From positions 35,188,605-35,252,604 of the forward strand of contig JAJLRJ010000005.1 of the NCBI GenBank assembly GCA_024195265.1: 64,000 nt of DNA, read 5' to 3'. Positions 47,242 through 56,676 of this stretch are shown piece by piece. Every line of letters starts with the position of its first letter. The first letter of the stretch is position 1. The position numbers were made by a program, and so were the translations under genes. The notes below the pieces were generated by a model. That model was given only the letters and a program-made list of their open reading frames with translations. It was not told the origin of the DNA and searched no databases. The stretch comes from Dendrophyllia cribrosa. Its lineage: Eukaryota > Cnidaria > Anthozoa > Scleractinia > Dendrophylliidae.

Positions 47242-47314
47242 AGTAGTTAATGACTTGGCGGTACCAGATCAGTTTTGCAAAACTGATCTGATACCATGCC
47301 AAGTCTTAACTACT
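47242..47314. repeat. Terminal palindrome at left end of element B2
   Basis: AGTAGTTAATGACTTGGC is mirrored by GCCAAGTCTTAACTACT. The inner core GGTACCAGATCAGTTTTGC pairs with AAAACTGATCTGATACC. It shares the core pattern with the B1 palindrome, but the outer arms differ in sequence and each pairs with itself. It starts exactly in the interrupted B1 PolB codon region. Confidence 0.85.
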
Positions 47315-47347
47315 TCCCATCTGTTGGATTAAAAAATATAGAAAAAT

Positions 47348-47560
47348 TAAATTAAACTATATGTTTTCCAAAAAATAATTAAACTATATGTTTTCAGATT
47401 TCTGATCTCGACTTTCTGATTTCCCAAAAATAATTAAACTATATGTTTTCAGATTTCTGATCTCGACTTTCTGATTTCCCAAAAATAATTAAACTATATG
47501 TTTTCAGATTTCTGATCTCGACTTTCTGATTTCCCAAAAATAATTAAACTATATGTTTTA
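47348..47560 (+). repeat. 55-bp tandem repeat, ~3.3 units
   Basis: The unit AATTAAACTATATGTTTTC starts at 47377, 47432, 47487 and 47542 (period 55 bp), with a partial copy before. Absent from the B1 left end. Confidence 0.8.
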
Positions 47561-48504
47561 CGCTGTTTATCCATCAGTGATATCAAAAGTGTGCGAAATA
47601 TTATGCCTTCCACTCTTGTTTATATTGGTTGAGTTTCCCACGCGTGGGAATATTTATTGTCTCATCACCTTTTATGACAACCATCAAAGAGTTAGCATTT
47701 GGATTAAAAATAACATCTACGCAATGGAACAAAGATAGTTTCCCACGCGTGGGAATATTTATTGTGAGGAAATGAGTCATCAGATTGTAAACAGGATGGA
47801 GTTATCGGTGTGTGACATTCTCGGAAAAAACAGGGGAAGCCCCCTATGAAATGAGTCATCACTATAGCTATTGTTTCAGATCACGAGAGAAAATATTTTC
47901 AACATATTATGGGGTTTGATTTAACTTTACAAGATCTCTCAACTTTGCCCGGTCTGTTCTAAACTCAATAAAACGCTGTTTATCCATCAGTGATATCAAA
48001 GGTGTGCGAAATATTATGCCTTCCACTCTTGTTTATATTGGTTCAGTTTCCCACGCGTGGGAATATTTATTGTTTCATCACCTTTTATGACAGCTTCCAT
48101 GATTAGCATTTGGATTAAAAATAACATCTACGCAATGGAACAAAGATAGTTTCCCACGCGTGGGAATATTTATTGTGAGGAAATGACATCGTTCGGTAGC
48201 AATAAATTCGCGTAATAACATCTACGCAATGGAACAAAGATAGTTTCCCACGCGTGGGAATATTTATTGTGAGGAAATGACATCGTTCGGTAGCAATAAA
48301 TTCGCGTAATAACATCTACGCAATGGAATAAAGATAGTTTCCCACGCGTGGGAATATTTATTGTGAGGAAATGACATCGTTCGGTAGCAATAAATTCGCG
48401 TTAGCCGATTTTTACATGTTCGCTATTTTTGTTTTCTGGGAATTTAGACACACACCGCTTATAGCTATTGTTTTAAAAAATATAATCTCATATAATAGTA
48501 TAGA
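47561..48504. promoter_or_regulatory. Left non-coding region of B2 with six iterons
   Basis: No gene. TTCCCACGCGTGGGAA palindromes start at 47635, 47740, 48048, 48151, 48245 and 48339, each followed by TATTTATTG. Two TGAGTCA sites lie at 47773 and 47852. The block around 47561-47660 recurs at about 47975-48075. Same position and content as B1's left region, only longer. Candidate replication origin or enhancer. Confidence 0.5.
48121..48402 (+). repeat. 94-bp tandem repeat, three units
   Basis: Units start at 48121, 48215 and 48309 (ATAACATCTACGCAATGGAA), each with one TTCCCACGCGTGGGAA palindrome. B1 has a single unit. Confidence 0.85.
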
Positions 48505-49071
48505 ATGAATTATTGTAATTTGGATATTCACGATTATATGATGAGTATTGGTGAGTTGACCTGTCCCTTTTGTGATGAGCAATTGGCAGAAGTTGACAGA
48601 AGTGTGAGAGTGGTCAAGTCATGCTGTAGTGAACAAGATATAAATAGTATAGATGGTATGAGCGTCTGTCTAAATTGCGGTTCCGTCCATGGTTATGAAT
48701 TAGTTAATTCATATGTTGACTTTCATGAAAATTTATATAGAATAAGAAAAAAGAGTGTATATGTAAGAAAATATCATATCGAAAATACAATCAATAAATA
48801 TATAAAAGAGATTCATTTAAGTTTTAATGACCGTAACAAAATATATAAGATTTTTGGATTAATAAACAACGTGTTACCAGAAGTCAATAAGAACCGGAAA
48901 CGGATGATTAGTGTAACCTATGTTTTGAGAAGATTATTAAAAATTTTAGGATTACCTTATGATAAAATAAAAATAACTTCTTCTAAAAAGACATTAAAAT
49001 TTTATGAACAATGGTGGGATGATGTTTATAAATTAATAAAGAATGATGTCAACAAAATTATTAAAAGGTGA
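48505..49071 (+). CDS. VLTF3-like late transcription factor (B2, 188 aa)
   Basis: Full-length counterpart of the broken B1 gene. Zinc ribbon with CPFC (residues about 20-23) and CLNCGS, then KKSVYVRKYHIENTIN, a helical region with NRKRMISVTYVLRRLL and a C-terminal YEQWWDDVYKLI helix. This is the pattern I know for poxvirus-type VLTF3-like proteins of large DNA viruses, which switch on late genes. Identity to B1 is lower than for most other genes. First gene after the left repeat region; the ATG follows ATAATAGTATAGA. Confidence 0.7.
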   Translation: MNYCNLDIHDYMMSIGELTCPFCDEQLAEVDRSVRVVKSCCSEQDINSIDGMSVCLNCGSVHGYELVNSYVDFHENLYRIRKKSVYVRKYHIENTINKYIKEIHLSFNDRNKIYKIFGLINNVLPEVNKNRKRMISVTYVLRRLLKILGLPYDKIKITSSKKTLKFYEQWWDDVYKLIKNDVNKIIKR

Positions 49072-49100
49072 CCTGTTGCATGATTCTCATAAAATAAAAT

Positions 49101-49579
49101 TTACTCGAATTTTTTATCATACTGTTTCTCGAATTTATCAGCAAGAGGACAAAGATCGATGATTATTTCATCTGTCTCATTTCATTGATGAAAACAGTAT
49201 GGTTGAATTGATTTCCTCTTAAAAAAGACCGTAGATCAACTAACACTTTTTCATAAGTCATATAAGAAAATTTAGACATTTCAATTTTTCTCTTATAGTC
49301 CTTGATTTCAGATATTGTCTTAAGCAATAAACCAGCTCCAGAAATAGAAGCTAGTATAGCAGGATTTAATGTGATACTACCAGCTATTGTACCAATAACT
49401 ACTAAGCCTGTTGAAGTAACATTTACAATTAAATTCAATCTCTTAAAATATTTGAAAGCCTTTTTATAACACCAAAAGCGTTTGTGGTAATATCTATATA
49501 ACGCTTTGATTTCAGATAATTTTTCTTTGCTTATACACTTATCGATATGATTAAATTGAAAGATATCTGTTTTAGTCAT
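49101..49579 (-). pseudogene. Two-helix membrane protein, 3' frameshift (B2)
   Basis: The homologue of 33994-34476. The two hydrophobic helices are intact, but four bases are lost near 49170 relative to B1, so the frame ends at 49163 with 138 codons. The homologous C-terminal residues continue in another frame to 49101. The shortened protein could still insert in membranes. Confidence 0.65.
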
Positions 49580-49605
49580 TCTATTCTATATATTATTAGT
49601 ACATA

Positions 49606-50007
49606 TTATATTTTAGGATTTGAAATAAGACAATATAATACACCACTTATTTGGCCCATTATTGGAGATCTTTTTACTTTCTTCGGCATTGAAAGGAAGC
49701 AATATGTGTATCCAGGCCCCATTTCATAGTCATTATAAAATCTTCCAAATGCATCATGAAAAATAGCATGTTTAATTAAAAATTGGTAATTGGTATTTAG
49801 AGTACAAGAACCTGGTCCTATTAATCCAATGTCAGGGTGTTTTTCTAATATTTGGTTCATTGATATTGGCTCATTCAAATAGTTAACGTACAAAAATTGA
49901 TATATTAAAGCCGATTTTAATATTTCATCTTTAGTATTAGGATGTAGTTTTTTTTGGGTTGTGAAAAATTTATTACAAAAATTAATTGCTTGCTCCAAAT
50001 TCGGCAT
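49606..50007 (-). CDS. Conserved protein of unknown function (B2, 133 aa)
   Basis: Same length and blocks as the B1 copy (GLIGPGSCTLNT, FHDAFGRFYNDYE, PIMGQISGVLYCL). Differences are scattered conservative changes. Intact, which suggests selection on both copies before or after insertion. No family assigned. Confidence 0.6.
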   Translation of the reverse strand: MPNLEQAINFCNKFFTTQKKLHPNTKDEILKSALIYQFLYVNYLNEPISMNQILEKHPDIGLIGPGSCTLNTNYQFLIKHAIFHDAFGRFYNDYEMGPGYTYCFLSMPKKVKRSPIMGQISGVLYCLISNPKI

Positions 50008-50109
50008 GTATATTTATTGATTATATTAAATGTAGCTTTTATATATAAAAATATGGTGTATGTTTTTCCTATGTGATTAAAATTGAAGATGCCTGTTTTA
50101 GTTATTATA

Positions 50110-52218
50110 TTAAAACTCTTCAAAAAGTACACTGATATGGCAATTATAAGGTGCATATGTAATATGATCAATTGATATTAATTTGATTTGTACAACTGTA
50201 TCTTCATTGAAATTGATAACTGATGACGCTATATTGAAAGTGTAATAAATTTTATTCGATGCTTTATTCCAATTTTGTGGAGCAAATGAATAGTTACCGA
50301 TTAATATAACCATTTTTTTGTATCCTTCAGGCGGTTTATCGTCCAATATTATCAACCATAATTTTACTATTTTCAAATTAGTTACCGCAATAAATGATGA
50401 TGAACCGTTGAACATTATATCACGACTGTTCTTATTTTTCATATAATTGCCTAAAAATATGAATTTATTTTTCAGTTTTGGTAAACCAATTAGGTTTCTA
50501 CCATTTAAATCAATATCAGTCTCCATAACCATTTTTCCATTTTCAATTACAAAAACAGTATCAAATACATCTGGATCGACACTCGAAACATGTCCTTTAA
50601 CACCATAAACGATTAGATGTGCTTTCTTTGTATTCCCTTTTGTTATTCTTCCATGAAGATCTATCATTATATATTCAGGTGGAGAGACCTGCCATTTGTG
50701 TAAATGAACAATGCTTTTCGTATATCCTTCAGTGTTGAAAATCTTTGTTGTTTGCTGACCGATGTTGATAACTGTTGAGACAACAGTGACAGATGTTGAA
50801 CTAATATGAGCTTTATCTGGAACAAAAAACTCGATTACCAAAGTGAACTCACCTTGAGAAAGATTTAGTGCATTAAAACCTATCCTTGACGCGAAGTCAT
50901 CGTTATTGTCTGTCGTAAGAGTTATATCATAGGCTTTCTTGTTAATTTTGTGTGGACTGGATACAAAATCGATAATACCATTAACAACAATATTACTCTC
51001 CGACGAGCTCTGATTAACATCTTCCATCATGTATCTAAAAACATCTTTTTTAGCTGTAGAGGTATTTATATGTGACTTGTTTACATAACTCTTATAATCA
51101 TCCGTTATTCGTGTGTACAAGTTTGTATTGGAATCATTGAGTTCGGTGTTGAAGAATGAAACATTTATAGCAGCGTCATTCTCATTTGGTTTAGGAGTTG
51201 CTAGATTAACAATCTTTTTATCTCTCATATCAAGATCGCTGGAAATAGTTTTATCAAGTTTGAGTGTTTCTAAATTATTTATTGCATTCGTATTTTGATT
51301 TATTCTTGTGTTGTTATCACCAGTTTTTGTGTCAACATATCCTTTATTTGTAGCGTGATCAACTGCTATTGGATCTTTTACATTGAAGATCGTATTTTTA
51401 TTCATATCAAGGCCCGTTTCCATAGAAAGCATTTCTTTACGAGAAAGAAAAATGTTTTTCACGTCGTTGTAACTAACAAGATTGTTGTAATTTGCAGCTA
51501 AATCCAAGTATGTCTGTTGTTTCGACTTAACAATATTAAAAAGTTCTTTCAAATCAATGTTTTTAGTAACTTCATGAGTGTGATCAGGAACATCGGGATG
51601 ATATTTTTTTAGAGTTATCATATTCACAGCTGAAAGATCTTGGTTTTCATCTGTGTTGATATTTATGATTTTCTTATTCTTCGCATCATATTGTTGACCG
51701 TCATAATTTAAAAAATGTGTCTTCCCATGGTAAAAAGGGAAAGCATCATTATCCCCAGCTGCTTGAACATTTAATAAAGAATGATAATTAGCATCTAAAT
51801 GATCATTCAATACTATTCTTTTGTTTTTCATATATGCATCTGTAATATTAGCTTTTTTATTATTATGATTTTTAAGAGTTATCATATTAACAGCTGACAA
51901 ATCATTGTTTTCATCTGTATCCATATTTGTAATCAATTTTCGGTCCATATCAATTTCACCAGGAAGAATTAATTTATTTCCTCGCATATCAAGATCCCCA
52001 ACCATATGAGTTGTTCCATCTAACTTTAAATAATGCGTGTCTCCATACTCTTTGTTGACGACATCTTTAAAATTTGTGGGGTCCTTGACATTAACTAATT
52101 TCTTATTTTGAATATCAAAATCACCATTGTCATTCAACATAAACCCAACACCAGGTAATCCCCGTTGAGATTGATTATTAAATGTTGATTCAGGTAAACG
52201 TCCGTTTGAGTAACTCAT
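50110..52218 (-). CDS. Fiber protein with tail-fiber repeats (B2, 702 aa)
   Basis: Start MSYSNGRLPEST, then a reduced collagen-like RGLPGVGF in place of GPPGPPG, and one shaft repeat fewer than B1 (the region of B1 residues about 35-75 is replaced). The rest follows B1 closely, with repeats of the LDMxxxxIxNL and DAVNKxY type and the same C-terminal domain with changes clustered near the end. I infer an attachment fiber. The ATG at 52218 follows an AT-rich gap after the ATPase. Confidence 0.75.
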   Translation of the reverse strand: MSYSNGRLPESTFNNQSQRGLPGVGFMLNDNGDFDIQNKKLVNVKDPTNFKDVVNKEYGDTHYLKLDGTTHMVGDLDMRGNKLILPGEIDMDRKLITNMDTDENNDLSAVNMITLKNHNNKKANITDAYMKNKRIVLNDHLDANYHSLLNVQAAGDNDAFPFYHGKTHFLNYDGQQYDAKNKKIININTDENQDLSAVNMITLKKYHPDVPDHTHEVTKNIDLKELFNIVKSKQQTYLDLAANYNNLVSYNDVKNIFLSRKEMLSMETGLDMNKNTIFNVKDPIAVDHATNKGYVDTKTGDNNTRINQNTNAINNLETLKLDKTISSDLDMRDKKIVNLATPKPNENDAAINVSFFNTELNDSNTNLYTRITDDYKSYVNKSHINTSTAKKDVFRYMMEDVNQSSSESNIVVNGIIDFVSSPHKINKKAYDITLTTDNNDDFASRIGFNALNLSQGEFTLVIEFFVPDKAHISSTSVTVVSTVINIGQQTTKIFNTEGYTKSIVHLHKWQVSPPEYIMIDLHGRITKGNTKKAHLIVYGVKGHVSSVDPDVFDTVFVIENGKMVMETDIDLNGRNLIGLPKLKNKFIFLGNYMKNKNSRDIMFNGSSSFIAVTNLKIVKLWLIILDDKPPEGYKKMVILIGNYSFAPQNWNKASNKIYYTFNIASSVINFNEDTVVQIKLISIDHITYAPYNCHISVLFEEF

Positions 52219-52245
52219 TTATATAATAACATCATATTATTTCGA

Positions 52246-52881
52246 TTATATTTTTTCATTAAAATTTTTGGTTGTGAATTTCCTTGGTTTGTCTATACAT
52301 AAAAATGAAAATGGTTCTTTAGTTGCTTTATCATATAATTGTTTTGAAATACTGTTTTCACGGCAAATTAGACTTTTCTCATTGGTACTTGGGAATTCGT
52401 AAAGACAGAAATGTGAACAGTTCAATCTTATGTCTTTTGGTGTCTTATAGTAGCTTTGACTCAGATAAATCACACTGCAATTTTTATGTCTCCCTCGTAT
52501 AAAATAGTCGACTAATGGTTTTTGGTTTTTATCACATACGAAATCGTCGAATATTACCATTTTCTGACTTTCACTATCAATATCATTTACAGGAATAATT
52601 TCATTATTGCTTGCTTCAATAACATCATAACCAGCTTCATCACTTATTGGCTGGAACATATCTATAAGATTCTGGTACTTGGACTGCTCTAAGTTTTTCG
52701 CATACAGGTATATTTTATCAAAGTACAATAAATTGTAAATCATATGCATAAGTGTATTTGTTTTTCCCGAACCACTTGGGCCGCAAACCAACATCCGGAA
52801 GCATCGGTCAGGCATGAAAGGATATAACTGTTTATAATTTGAGGTTACATCATCATCGGCATCGTAATTTGGTATTATCAT
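52246..52881 (-). CDS. A32/FtsK-like packaging ATPase (B2, 211 aa)
   Basis: Same length as B1. Walker A CGPSGSGKT and Walker B MVIFDDF are kept, as is the QSYYKTPKDIR segment. Differences cluster in the first 25 residues (DADDDVTSNYKQLYPF). Intact. Confidence 0.9.
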   Translation of the reverse strand: MIIPNYDADDDVTSNYKQLYPFMPDRCFRMLVCGPSGSGKTNTLMHMIYNLLYFDKIYLYAKNLEQSKYQNLIDMFQPISDEAGYDVIEASNNEIIPVNDIDSESQKMVIFDDFVCDKNQKPLVDYFIRGRHKNCSVIYLSQSYYKTPKDIRLNCSHFCLYEFPSTNEKSLICRENSISKQLYDKATKEPFSFLCIDKPRKFTTKNFNEKI

Positions 52882-53027
52882 TTATATTATATGGGTATAT
52901 TATTTCAATATAACATGGTGTATAACACGGTGTTCAACACGGTGTTCAACACTGTGTTATACACCGTGTTAAACGTTATTTTTATATATGATTTTCATTT
53001 TTATGTAACGTAATAATATAACAATAA
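52882..53027. promoter_or_regulatory. Divergent promoter region with ACACGGTGT repeats (B2)
   Basis: Holds more copies of the dyad than B1: ACATGGTGT, ACACGGTGT (twice), ACACTGTGT and ACACCGTGT between about 52912 and 52968, arranged so that the block as a whole forms an imperfect inverted repeat. Serves the ATPase and the PPxY gene. Confidence 0.6.
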
Positions 53028-54032
53028 ATGAGTTTACTTAAGTGGAAAGAACTTGCAAAGAGAAAATCTGAATTAGGGGATAAAATCAATTATGTCCATG
53101 ATGTAATCACAAAACATAATATCGGTGAGCAGACAAGCCAACAGTCATTAGCGAAGGTATTCAAACCAGTTACTAGTAAATTAGATGATGTTATTGACAG
53201 TAATTTAGATTTAAGGGTACCTATAAGAAAGAAACGAGCACCTAAAAAAGGTGACCAAGGTATTGACTACATGCCTGAAGTTGACCCTTTCGAAGACATG
53301 CAAGTTGATGATTTATTTGGTGATTATGTCCCACCAAATCAAGATAAGCAAATTGTACCAAAACCACCAACATATGAAGAATCTTTACAAGATCTTCTGG
53401 AAGGGAAGAAGGAGATTTATGTTGATCCTCAGTACTTTGGTGATGAACCAGATGAATTACCACCAGAATATGAAGAAGAAGAGATGGACTATGGATTAGA
53501 TGATGAAGATATAAGTAATGAGATTTTGAATGATATTGGTATTACGGATTATGAAAATGTGGAAATGAGGTTAAATCAACCAGAAATGACACATGAAAAG
53601 ACTAAGGCCTATCTTAATAAGATTATAAAAAATGCCAAAACAAAAAGGGGCCAATTAAGAGGCTATAAGTCACATGTTACAAAACAGTTCAAAAGTGGGG
53701 CTATATCAGAAGCTGAGAGACAAATGCGAAACAAAAGAATAGACAATGCAAGACTTACATTGAATGAATACATAAAATATTATGAGAGTAAGGTTGACAC
53801 AATGAAAGGTTCTGGAATTCGCAGAAAACAGAGAGGTGGTAATGTTATGTTTTTTAATGATGTAAAGCAGCTTTTGAAAAAATTGGAATTGATTATTGGT
53901 GAAAGATTGGCAGGGAATACCAGCATTGAGATGCGAAATATGGGAGTTACTATATTGGACACATTATTGAAAATGTCGAAAATCAATAGGTCACAATATA
54001 GTAAATTGTATAGTCAATATTTCAAAATATAA
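53028..54032 (+). CDS. PPxY-motif virion protein (B2, 334 aa)
   Basis: Homologue of 37943-38956. Both PPxY motifs (KPPTYEES, LPPEYEEEE) and the Q-x-G-G site (KQRGGNVM) are kept; three residues are missing before the QRGG site. Intact. Confidence 0.65.
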   Translation: MSLLKWKELAKRKSELGDKINYVHDVITKHNIGEQTSQQSLAKVFKPVTSKLDDVIDSNLDLRVPIRKKRAPKKGDQGIDYMPEVDPFEDMQVDDLFGDYVPPNQDKQIVPKPPTYEESLQDLLEGKKEIYVDPQYFGDEPDELPPEYEEEEMDYGLDDEDISNEILNDIGITDYENVEMRLNQPEMTHEKTKAYLNKIIKNAKTKRGQLRGYKSHVTKQFKSGAISEAERQMRNKRIDNARLTLNEYIKYYESKVDTMKGSGIRRKQRGGNVMFFNDVKQLLKKLELIIGERLAGNTSIEMRNMGVTILDTLLKMSKINRSQYSKLYSQYFKI

Positions 54033-54054
54033 TTTATGTAACTTTATTATATAA

Positions 54055-54801
54055 ATGGAACGAGAGATAGTTTTATCATCTTATAGTGTAAAAAATCAAG
54101 GGAATAATAAACCTGAAGATTTCACAACAAAATTTACTAGACCAATGATATTGGATAGTAATTCTCAATATGTGATCGGCCTTAACCGAATTATCAATAT
54201 GAGTTTTACATGGTTTAATGTTAATGCTGGATACAATAATCAATTAATTAAATTTAGCTCTGATAGTGGTTCAACATTTAACAACATCACCTTTCCAGCC
54301 GGAGTATGGAATTATACAGACTTCAATACATATATCAAGGATATAACGAAGACTGGTGATACGTATCCTATCACTCTTGAATTCGATAATACAACATTTA
54401 GGGTTACGATTACATTGACTCAGAATTATCAGCTTGATTTGACGCATTCCAATTTTAATGATCTAATCGGGTTTGATAAGACAGTATTATCTAATGAAAC
54501 AAATATAGGGCCGAAAGTGCCCAATCTCAGTCAAGACACAGATATCCTGAATATCCATTGTAACCTAATAAACGACAGTCTTGTCGACGGTCAAGATACA
54601 GACATCATTTATTCCTTCTCGACCAGTGTACTCCAACCTAGTTACTCCTTTACCCTCGAACCACGAAGAGTCACATTCAATCCAGTCAATAAGAATAATA
54701 TTAGTAGTATCAGGGTATACATTACTGATGGAAAAAGAAGATTAGTTGACCTGAATGGAGCAGATACATCTTTCTCACTAATTCTGAAAAGTATAGAATA
54801 A
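54055..54801 (+). CDS. Penton-like minor capsid protein (B2, 248 aa)
   Basis: Same length as B1. From residue 34 (YVIGLNRI) to the end it matches B1 residue for residue, while the first 33 residues differ at about nine positions. The DNA shows the same sharp change. LIGFDKTV and ILNIHCNLI are present. Intact. Confidence 0.7.
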   Translation: MEREIVLSSYSVKNQGNNKPEDFTTKFTRPMILDSNSQYVIGLNRIINMSFTWFNVNAGYNNQLIKFSSDSGSTFNNITFPAGVWNYTDFNTYIKDITKTGDTYPITLEFDNTTFRVTITLTQNYQLDLTHSNFNDLIGFDKTVLSNETNIGPKVPNLSQDTDILNIHCNLINDSLVDGQDTDIIYSFSTSVLQPSYSFTLEPRRVTFNPVNKNNISSIRVYITDGKRRLVDLNGADTSFSLILKSIE

Positions 54802-54818
54802 TATAACATAATAGTATA

Positions 54819-55238
54819 ATGAAACCGTATGAATTCAAAAGATTTTACCATCCAAAACTTGGTAAATTTGTATACAGACACAAAGGATCGGGAATTATCG
54901 TTGATAATATTTTCAAACCGTTGAAGAGTGTTGCATCATCTGTTTTCAAGAAATTTGCTAAGCCAATAGCAAAGAAGGCGTTAGAATCGGGGATATCCCA
55001 TGCAGGTGAGCGACTGGGTAAGGCGGTATCTCAAAAATCTGGTGATTTGATAATGAAAAGATTGACAAATTTGAGAAAAGGAGCTACAAGACAAACAGCA
55101 ATTGTTCCATCCTCACCCATTAAACAGCTGCAGCAACATTATCAGCCAAAACTAGATCAAGAAAGTACTGATATGATACTGAATAGACTCATTTCTGGAG
55201 ATGGTTTGAGGAGAAGACGTAGAGTTAGATTTGTATAG
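54819..55238 (+). CDS. Small basic virion core-type protein (B2, 139 aa)
   Basis: Four or five residue differences from B1 (for example YRHKGSGII for YQHKGSGLI). The C-terminal RRRRRVRF is kept. Intact and in the same context. Confidence 0.6.
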   Translation: MKPYEFKRFYHPKLGKFVYRHKGSGIIVDNIFKPLKSVASSVFKKFAKPIAKKALESGISHAGERLGKAVSQKSGDLIMKRLTNLRKGATRQTAIVPSSPIKQLQQHYQPKLDQESTDMILNRLISGDGLRRRRRVRFV

Positions 55239-55288
55239 AATCAATGAATATATTTTTTAATTGTTAAAATTATATAACATAATAATAT

Positions 55289-56575
55289 ATGTCTTTTAGA
55301 ACAGATAATTTTCTACAAAGAAATGAGTTGGTGCGATTCCAACTCGATGATGTAATCAGGTCTCCAGCTAACGGTCAACACCAAACGAAAAATGGTTATA
55401 AATTTACAATTAATGATCGATCGAGTTTCTACGATTGGTACAATGCCTATATTGAAGTCCAATTCCAACTACAGAAATTAGCAGACGGAGCAGGATATGC
55501 TGCTGCTGATCGAATAACGGTAATTAATGGAGGGCATTCCTTAATTGACCACATAATGATTAAATCTGCAGGAAAAATAGTTTATGACACTGACAATCTC
55601 CATAAAGTCACTTTTGTTAAAAACCTGCTAGAGTATTCTGATGATTATAGCAGATCAGTCGCTAAAAACAGTTTCTGGTATTTGGACACGAATGCTACAA
55701 CAGCCAACACGAATACAGGATTTGAAGCTCGCAGGTTGCAAACTCAAGCACTTCGAGACAATGGGGCTGGTGGTGCTAAAAACATTAATGTGATTATACC
55801 ATTAAACAGGTTCTCATTTTTTGAAGAACTTGAAGATAAGATGCTTGTACCAATGCAAATACAATTTAACATTGAGCTACAAAACGATGGTGAACTCATT
55901 CACATGGCTAATGGAACTGATGCTGGAAGAATTGTTGTTAATAGGTTTTTGCTATGGGTGCCAAAACTAACCCCAAAGGATTCATTGTATGACAATTTCG
56001 TTAGTTCATTTCTTAAAGAAACTCAGTGGAAATATTTAAGGGAAATGTACGAAGCATCAGCTCCTACACAATCATCAGGATTTTTCCAGATTTCAAGCAG
56101 TATTGACAATGTCAAACACATTTTTGTTTACTTGAAAAGAACAAACCCGCCTAATGATGCAGTTGAAGAAGACAGTCCTTATCTAATGAACACTTTTAAA
56201 CTTAATGCTGATGATAATAACTCTTCCCTTTTAAACTGTAGACTAGAATATGGAAATGGAGTCTTTTATCCAGAAACAGAGTATGATACAGAATCAAAAG
56301 TGAGAATCTTTAACGATTTGATGTCATATACTATGCGGAAAAATGACTATAACAGCGGAACTCAGCTGAACTTAGCAAACTATAGTTCTCTGTATGGGTT
56401 GATTTACTTTAATCTTACGTATCAAACTGAAAAAATAACAAGAGATCCGAAACAGCTAATCTTCAGGTATAGACTAAGCCAGAATGCAGCTGCAAACTTC
56501 AATGTTCATGCTGTAGTCCTATATGAAGAATCTGTTGTCATTGACAAGGTGGGTAATGAATTGGTTATAGTGTAA
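55289..56575 (+). CDS. Major capsid protein, double jelly-roll (B2, 428 aa)
   Basis: About ten residue differences from B1, clustered near residue 140-160 (TTANTNTGF, DNGAGGAKN) and at the C-terminus. All structural landmarks named for B1 are present. Intact. Confidence 0.8.
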   Translation: MSFRTDNFLQRNELVRFQLDDVIRSPANGQHQTKNGYKFTINDRSSFYDWYNAYIEVQFQLQKLADGAGYAAADRITVINGGHSLIDHIMIKSAGKIVYDTDNLHKVTFVKNLLEYSDDYSRSVAKNSFWYLDTNATTANTNTGFEARRLQTQALRDNGAGGAKNINVIIPLNRFSFFEELEDKMLVPMQIQFNIELQNDGELIHMANGTDAGRIVVNRFLLWVPKLTPKDSLYDNFVSSFLKETQWKYLREMYEASAPTQSSGFFQISSSIDNVKHIFVYLKRTNPPNDAVEEDSPYLMNTFKLNADDNNSSLLNCRLEYGNGVFYPETEYDTESKVRIFNDLMSYTMRKNDYNSGTQLNLANYSSLYGLIYFNLTYQTEKITRDPKQLIFRYRLSQNAAANFNVHAVVLYEESVVIDKVGNELVIV

Positions 56576-56676
56576 AATTGTATAATAAGTAATATATTAC
56601 TAATAAAAATAAATATCCTTATTTCATATATGTTTTATAACTGGAAAAATTATATAACATATATTATATACAGCAA

